Made by a program: the position numbers and the translations under genes. From Brevibacterium permense (GTDB taxonomy: Bacteria; Actinomycetota; Actinomycetes; Actinomycetales; Brevibacteriaceae): 64,000 nt of DNA. The notes beneath the pieces are model-generated. The model did no database searches, was not told the DNA's origin, and worked only from the letters and a program-made list of their open reading frames with translations. The stretch is taken from the NCBI RefSeq assembly GCF_025506275.1, contig NZ_QYCP01000095.1:186001-250000 (forward strand). Direction: 5' to 3'. This document shows positions 60,276 to 64,000 of the stretch, piece after piece. Each line of letters begins with the position of its first letter. Positions within the stretch are counted from its first letter, which is position 1.

Positions 60276-61649
60276 TCAGGCCTTGGCAGGCTCCTTCTTC
60301 GGAGCCGGCTTCGAGTTGGCGGCCTCGACGAAGTTCTTGCGCGGAACATCGAGGTCTGCCAGAGGCATGGCGTCACGGCCGAGGACGGCGCTGACGAACC
60401 AGTTGCCGAAGACCCTGACCTTGCGATCCATGGTCGGGATCGCGTAGCCGTGGTAGGCGCGGTGCATGAGCCAGGCGAGGAGTCCGCGGGCTTCGAAGTC
60501 ACCCATCTGCGAAACACCCTTGTACAGACCCAGGCCTGCGACCGTACCGATGGTCTTGTGGAAGTACTGCTTGAACTCGGTCTCTCCGCGCAGTGCGGCG
60601 AGCACGTTGGCAGCCAGCACCGGAGCCTGACGCACAGCATGCTGAGCGTTGGGCACGCAGAAGCCTGCCACTCCGCCCCCGGACAGGTCGGGAACCGCGG
60701 CATTGTCGCCTGCCGCCCAAGCACCCTCAACGACACCGTCATCGCCCTCGACCCGCAGGTCGGCGCGTACGGTGACGTTGCCGCGTTCGTTGATCGGCAG
60801 GTCGGAGTCGATGAGCATCGGGTTGGCCTTGACACCGGCGGACCACACGATCGTGTCGGCGTCGAACTCTTCGCCGTTCGAGAGCTTGATGTGCTTGTCG
60901 GTGCAGTCCTGGAGGAAGGTCTCGAGGTAGACGTCGATTCCGCGTTCGCGCATGTGCTCGACGACCCAACGGGCCTGAGCTTCGCCGACCTCGGGCATGA
61001 CGCGGCCGAGAGCCTCGACGAGGACGAAGCGGACATCGGCTTCGGTCAGCGTCTCGTACTGGGCGATGGCCGAACGGACCATGTCCTCGAGTTCGGTCAG
61101 CAGCTCGATGCCGGCGAATCCGCCGCCGACGAAGACGAAGGTCAGAGCCTTGCGGCGCTCCTCGTCGTCTTCCATCAGAGCGGCATCGGCCAGGCGGGAG
61201 AGGAGGTGGTCGCGCAGAGCGACGGCTTCCTCGATGCGCTTGAGCGCGATCGCATTCTCCTTCAGGCCCGGGATCGGCAGCGCACGGGCAACCGAACCGG
61301 AGGCGAGGATGATGTGGTCGTAGTCGAGCTCGAACGGTTCATCGTTCTCGGGTTCGATGGTGGCGAACTTCTCGGCGTGGTTGATCGAGGTGACCTTCGC
61401 GGTGATGACCTCAGCACCCGGCAGGTTGCGGCGCAGCGGCACCACAGCGTGACGAGGCTCGATCGACCCGGCTGCCACCTCGGGGAGGAACGGCAGGTAG
61501 GTCATGTACGGGTTGGGATCGACCACGGTGACGGTGGCTTCGCCCCGACCGAGGTTCTTCAGCAGATTCTGAGCGGCGAGCAGGCCGACCGAGCCGCCAC
61601 CGACAACGAGGATTCGTGGACGCAGTTTTGAGTTTCTGATGAGTGCCAT
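60276..61649 (-). CDS. ndh: Type II NADH dehydrogenase (NAD(P)/FAD-dependent oxidoreductase)
   Basis: 457 residues. ILVVGGGSVGLLAAQNLLKN is the FAD-binding motif at the start; VGGGFAGIELLTELEDMVRS the NADH-binding Rossmann; DADTIVWSAGVKANPM and AAGDNAAVPDLSGGG the family closing motifs. The C-terminal 60 residues contain the amphipathic, membrane-associating segment (LAWLMHRAYHGYAIPTMDRK) of actinobacterial Ndh. It passes electrons from NADH to menaquinone without pumping protons. It stands between core genes with its own strong terminator. Confidence 0.9.
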   Translation of the reverse strand: MALIRNSKLRPRILVVGGGSVGLLAAQNLLKNLGRGEATVTVVDPNPYMTYLPFLPEVAAGSIEPRHAVVPLRRNLPGAEVITAKVTSINHAEKFATIEPENDEPFELDYDHIILASGSVARALPIPGLKENAIALKRIEEAVALRDHLLSRLADAALMEDDEERRKALTFVFVGGGFAGIELLTELEDMVRSAIAQYETLTEADVRFVLVEALGRVMPEVGEAQARWVVEHMRERGIDVYLETFLQDCTDKHIKLSNGEEFDADTIVWSAGVKANPMLIDSDLPINERGNVTVRADLRVEGDDGVVEGAWAAGDNAAVPDLSGGGVAGFCVPNAQHAVRQAPVLAANVLAALRGETEFKQYFHKTIGTVAGLGLYKGVSQMGDFEARGLLAWLMHRAYHGYAIPTMDRKVRVFGNWFVSAVLGRDAMPLADLDVPRKNFVEAANSKPAPKKEPAKA

Positions 61650-61740
61650 AATCCCATGCTAGACCCTTGTGAAAACTTTCACTAATTGTTTGTCCCACGG
61701 ACTCGAACGCCCCAGATCAGAGCAGTTTCTGCACCTGGTC

Positions 61741-62985
61741 TCAGCGGCGACGGCGGGCGAAGGAGACGATCGAGATGATCATGAGAACCACGGCGATCAG
61801 GGCTCCGGCACCGAGGACGGCGAAGCCGAGTGTCGGTGTCGACTGCGTGGCGACGATATCGGTCGGCGCGATAGCCTTCGGGCTCTCGGTCTCATCCGGT
61901 GCCGCGGTTTCGGTCTCTTCCGACTTCGCATCCCCGCGACGATGCATCTTCACCCAATCCGCCAGCTCCTCCTCGGCGGAGGAGACGTTCTTGGGCGCTT
62001 TCGCTTTGATGGCGCTCTGCGGGTCGACGCGCCCCCAGCCGACGATCGGGTCGGGCTTGCCCTTCTTGCTCACGCCCTTGTGACCGTCCACCGGTTCGGC
62101 ACTCGACTGCAGTATGGCTCGGACTTCATCGGCGCTGAGGTCGGGGTTCTCGGAGCGGATGAGCGCTGCCACACCGGACACGACGGGTGAGGCGAAGGAG
62201 CAGCCCTGGCCTTCGGCGTAGCCGCCGCTGTAGTACGGAATGGGAATGTCCTTGGCCGGACCCATGAGGTCGACGGCGGTGCCGGGTGCGGTGGAGTCGT
62301 CGAGGACCTTCCCGTTCTGGCCGAGTCCGCCCACCCCGATGACGCCCGGAACCGTCGACGGCGACCATGCTTGGGTCGCTCCCTGCGAGGCGTTGCCGAC
62401 GCAGGCGACGACGAGCACGTCCTTTTTGTAGGCGTAGGCGAAGGATTCGTCCCAGCTCTCCGGCCAGCCCGGATCGTCCCATCCCAAGGACATGTTGATG
62501 ACCTTCGCACCGGAGTCGACGGCCCACCGGATGGCTTCATCGGCCTGTTCTCGAGTCGATCCGGATTCCTTGGGGCGGTCGGGGCCCAGCCACATCGACG
62601 CCGACAGGATCTCTGCGTCCGGGGCGACGCCGGTCGGTCCGGCACCGACTCCTCGGCCGGCGATGACTCCGGCCACGGCAGTGCCGTGGTGGATCGTGGT
62701 CTTCCCGCCGAGCGGGGTCTTTCCGTCTTTGCCCAATCCGCTGAAGTCCTTGGACTTCTTCACGACGCCCTTGAGGTCTTCGTGGTCGGAGTTGACACCG
62801 GAGTCGATCACTGCGACCTTGACGCCCTTGCCCGTTGACTTCTTCCAGACCTTGTCGATTCCGTAGTCCTTGATGAACCACTGGCCGGGCCCGGCCTTCG
62901 GCGCGGCCATGACGGGCTGGGTGGTACCGACGACGAGTCCGAGGACGACGGTCGTGACGGCGAGGAGTCGCGCGGCGGCTCTCAC
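61741..62985 (-). CDS. Mycosin-like S8 subtilase with C-terminal membrane anchor
   Basis: 414 residues from a GTG at 62985. A signal peptide (MRAAARLLAVTTVVLGLVV, cleavage near AMAAP-like VMAAP) leads, then the triad: D61 in VAVIDSGVNSDHEDL, H100 in HHGTAVAGVIAG, S263 in GCSFASPVVSG, with oxyanion Asn198. A C-terminal transmembrane helix (AVLGAGALIAVVLMIISIVS) and basic tail RRRR anchor it. The layout is that of mycosins linked to type VII secretion, though no ESX genes are in the window, so it may be a lone cell-envelope protease. Its start overlaps the ppx stop (GTGA). Confidence 0.9.
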   Translation of the reverse strand: MRAAARLLAVTTVVLGLVVGTTQPVMAAPKAGPGQWFIKDYGIDKVWKKSTGKGVKVAVIDSGVNSDHEDLKGVVKKSKDFSGLGKDGKTPLGGKTTIHHGTAVAGVIAGRGVGAGPTGVAPDAEILSASMWLGPDRPKESGSTREQADEAIRWAVDSGAKVINMSLGWDDPGWPESWDESFAYAYKKDVLVVACVGNASQGATQAWSPSTVPGVIGVGGLGQNGKVLDDSTAPGTAVDLMGPAKDIPIPYYSGGYAEGQGCSFASPVVSGVAALIRSENPDLSADEVRAILQSSAEPVDGHKGVSKKGKPDPIVGWGRVDPQSAIKAKAPKNVSSAEEELADWVKMHRRGDAKSEETETAAPDETESPKAIAPTDIVATQSTPTLGFAVLGAGALIAVVLMIISIVSFARRRR

Positions 62986-63929
62986 GAGCTCGTCAGCGCG
63001 AGGTCGAGCGCGGTCCCGTCGAGGATGTCGGTTTCCGAGATCCGAATATCCAGCGATCCTCCGGCGGCTGACACGGCTTGGTCGAAGCGGGCGACGATCC
63101 TGGCGAAGAGCAGCGATCCGGCGCCGATGACGTCGACGCGTCCGGGATGCATATACGGCAGCTCTGTGCGTGCCTGGCGGTCCATGGCCAGCAGCTTTCG
63201 GGATTCGTCTGCGACGTCGGCGACGCTGATATGTGCTCCGTGGATGCGCTCTCGCTGGTAGCTCTCGAGTCCGAGGATGCCTGCGGTGATGGTGGTGACG
63301 GTGCCGGCGACTCCGATGAAGGTGCGCGGGACGGCGAAGTCGACGATCTGCGCGGCCTGGTCCAGCTGGCCGTCGATATCGGCCAGTGCCGCCTGGATCT
63401 GGTCCTGGCTGGGGGTCTCGACCGGCATGTGCCGTTCGGTCAGACGTACAGACCCGATGTCCATGCTCACGGCCGCTTGGACATCGTCTTGGCCGAGGAC
63501 GAGCTCGGTCGAGCCGCCGCCGAGGTCCATGACGGCATAGGGTCCGTCAGCATCTGTCAGGCCCGCAGTGGCGCCGAGGAAGGACAGCCGGGCCTCTTCT
63601 TCACCGGCGATGACGTCGGGGACGACGCCGAGGATCGAGAAGATCCCGGCGAAGAACTCATCGCGATTCTTCACGTCGCGGCTGGCCGAGGTCGCGACGA
63701 ACCTCAGCTTCTCAGGGCGGTACTCGGCGGCCACCTCGGCGAACTCCTTCGCCACGGCGAAGGTGCGCTCTAGCGCCTCAGGTGCGAATTCGCTGGTGGC
63801 GTCAACGCCTTGGCCGAGGCGGACGATCCGGGTTTCGCGACGCAGGTCGGTGAGGGTGCCGTCGGCGGCGACATCGGCGATGAGCAGGCGCAGGGAGTTC
63901 GTCCCGCAGTCGAAGGCAGCAACACGCAT
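62982..63929 (-). CDS. ppx: Exopolyphosphatase / GppA-family phosphatase
   Basis: 315 residues. MRVAAFDCGTNSLRLLIAD is the ASKHA phosphate-1 loop; YAVMDLGGGSTELVLGQDDV the phosphate-2 loop; TFIGVAGTVTTITAGILGLE the adenosine region. The short actinobacterial form lacks the C-terminal HD domain of E. coli Ppx. It removes terminal phosphates from polyphosphate or pppGpp. It overlaps the subtilase by GTGA and follows the partial gene upstream by eight bases. Confidence 0.88.
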   Translation of the reverse strand: MRVAAFDCGTNSLRLLIADVAADGTLTDLRRETRIVRLGQGVDATSEFAPEALERTFAVAKEFAEVAAEYRPEKLRFVATSASRDVKNRDEFFAGIFSILGVVPDVIAGEEEARLSFLGATAGLTDADGPYAVMDLGGGSTELVLGQDDVQAAVSMDIGSVRLTERHMPVETPSQDQIQAALADIDGQLDQAAQIVDFAVPRTFIGVAGTVTTITAGILGLESYQRERIHGAHISVADVADESRKLLAMDRQARTELPYMHPGRVDVIGAGSLLFARIVARFDQAVSAAGGSLDIRISETDILDGTALDLALTSS

Positions 63930-63937
63930 GTCAGGTC

Positions 63938-64000
63938 CTAGTCGGTGGATTCGGTGGTGGCAGCGGTCTCGGCCAGCGGCGGCACATCGCTCATGAACGA
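63938..64000 (-). CDS. C-terminal end of an upstream gene, cut by window edge
   Basis: The last 20 codons and TAG of a gene that runs off the right edge, ending PLAETAATTESTD. In Micrococcales, a DUF501 gene usually precedes ppx, so it may be that, but this tail alone cannot show it. Confidence 0.4.
   Translation of the reverse strand, partial: SFMSDVPPLAETAATTESTD

Noticed and set aside
61741..62985. A type VII secretion locus around the mycosin-like protease
   Set aside because: No EccB/C/D/E or WXG100 genes are present in the window; only the protease has this layout.
1..64000. CRISPR array, insertion sequence or complete integrase
   Set aside because: No regularly spaced repeats, and the only recombinase is the small serine resolvase; no transposase or tyrosine integrase motif was found.

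Overview
The window looks like chromosome from a GC-rich actinobacterium. A Brevibacterium-type Micrococcales member fits best, but I infer this from gene content and codon use, not from a marker gene. Both ends read as ordinary chromosome. The left end (2-2566) has a cut-off medium-chain dehydrogenase, an MBL-fold hydrolase and an SDR, then a DnaJ-NERD fusion and a TetR pair. The right end (58.4-64 kb) has an HxlR/NmrA divergent pair, a type II NADH dehydrogenase, a mycosin-like subtilase, a Ppx/GppA phosphatase and the tail of another gene. Between them lies accessory DNA.

Region by region: 5.1-10.6 kb is a small island with a frameshifted lipoprotein, a VRR-NUC nuclease, a DUF4062 protein, a serine resolvase with a res-like repeat array, a frameshifted TIR-domain protein, two unrecognised small proteins and a minimal PLD-like protein. 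It resembles an anti-phage or conflict cassette. 10.9-17.8 kb is a coherent minus-strand sugar-acid operon: GntR, KdgT-type permease, double-length UxaA-type dehydratase, SAF/homoserine-dehydrogenase-like oxidoreductase and FAH-type hydrolase. 17.9-20.2 kb is a graveyard with remnants of a GNAT, a resolvase and an Abi-type protein.

20.2-51.5 kb is a large catabolic supercluster, almost all on the minus strand. It contains two paralogous APC permeases, a GntP permease, three Gfo/Idh/MocA dehydrogenases, an IlvD/Edd dehydratase, two D-2-hydroxyacid dehydrogenases, an IolD-like ThDP hydrolase, an aldehyde dehydrogenase, HyuA/HyuB, an FAH hydrolase, a class III aminotransferase, an aldonolactone-oxidase-type flavoprotein, a tartrate/D-malate dehydrogenase-type enzyme, a PucR regulator and an AcoR-like Fis-family regulator. 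A 17-bp inverted repeat (TGTSCCA-N3-TGGSACA) recurs at six places, five of them in intergenic promoter regions and one reaching into the 3' end of hyuB. One copy is upstream of the Fis-family regulator itself, so this appears to be one regulon. The enzyme mix suggests a cyclic polyol, possibly nitrogen-containing, broken down by oxidation, dehydration, ring cleavage and aldehyde or diketo-acid processing. The substrate is not known.

52.0-58.2 kb is a separate peptide or amide uptake operon (AbgT transporter, CocE/S15 hydrolase, gamma-glutamyltransferase) divergent from an RpiR regulator. It ends at a repeat-rich stretch with a tRNA T-arm-like element that could mark an island boundary. No rRNA, complete tRNA, CRISPR array or complete insertion sequence was seen.
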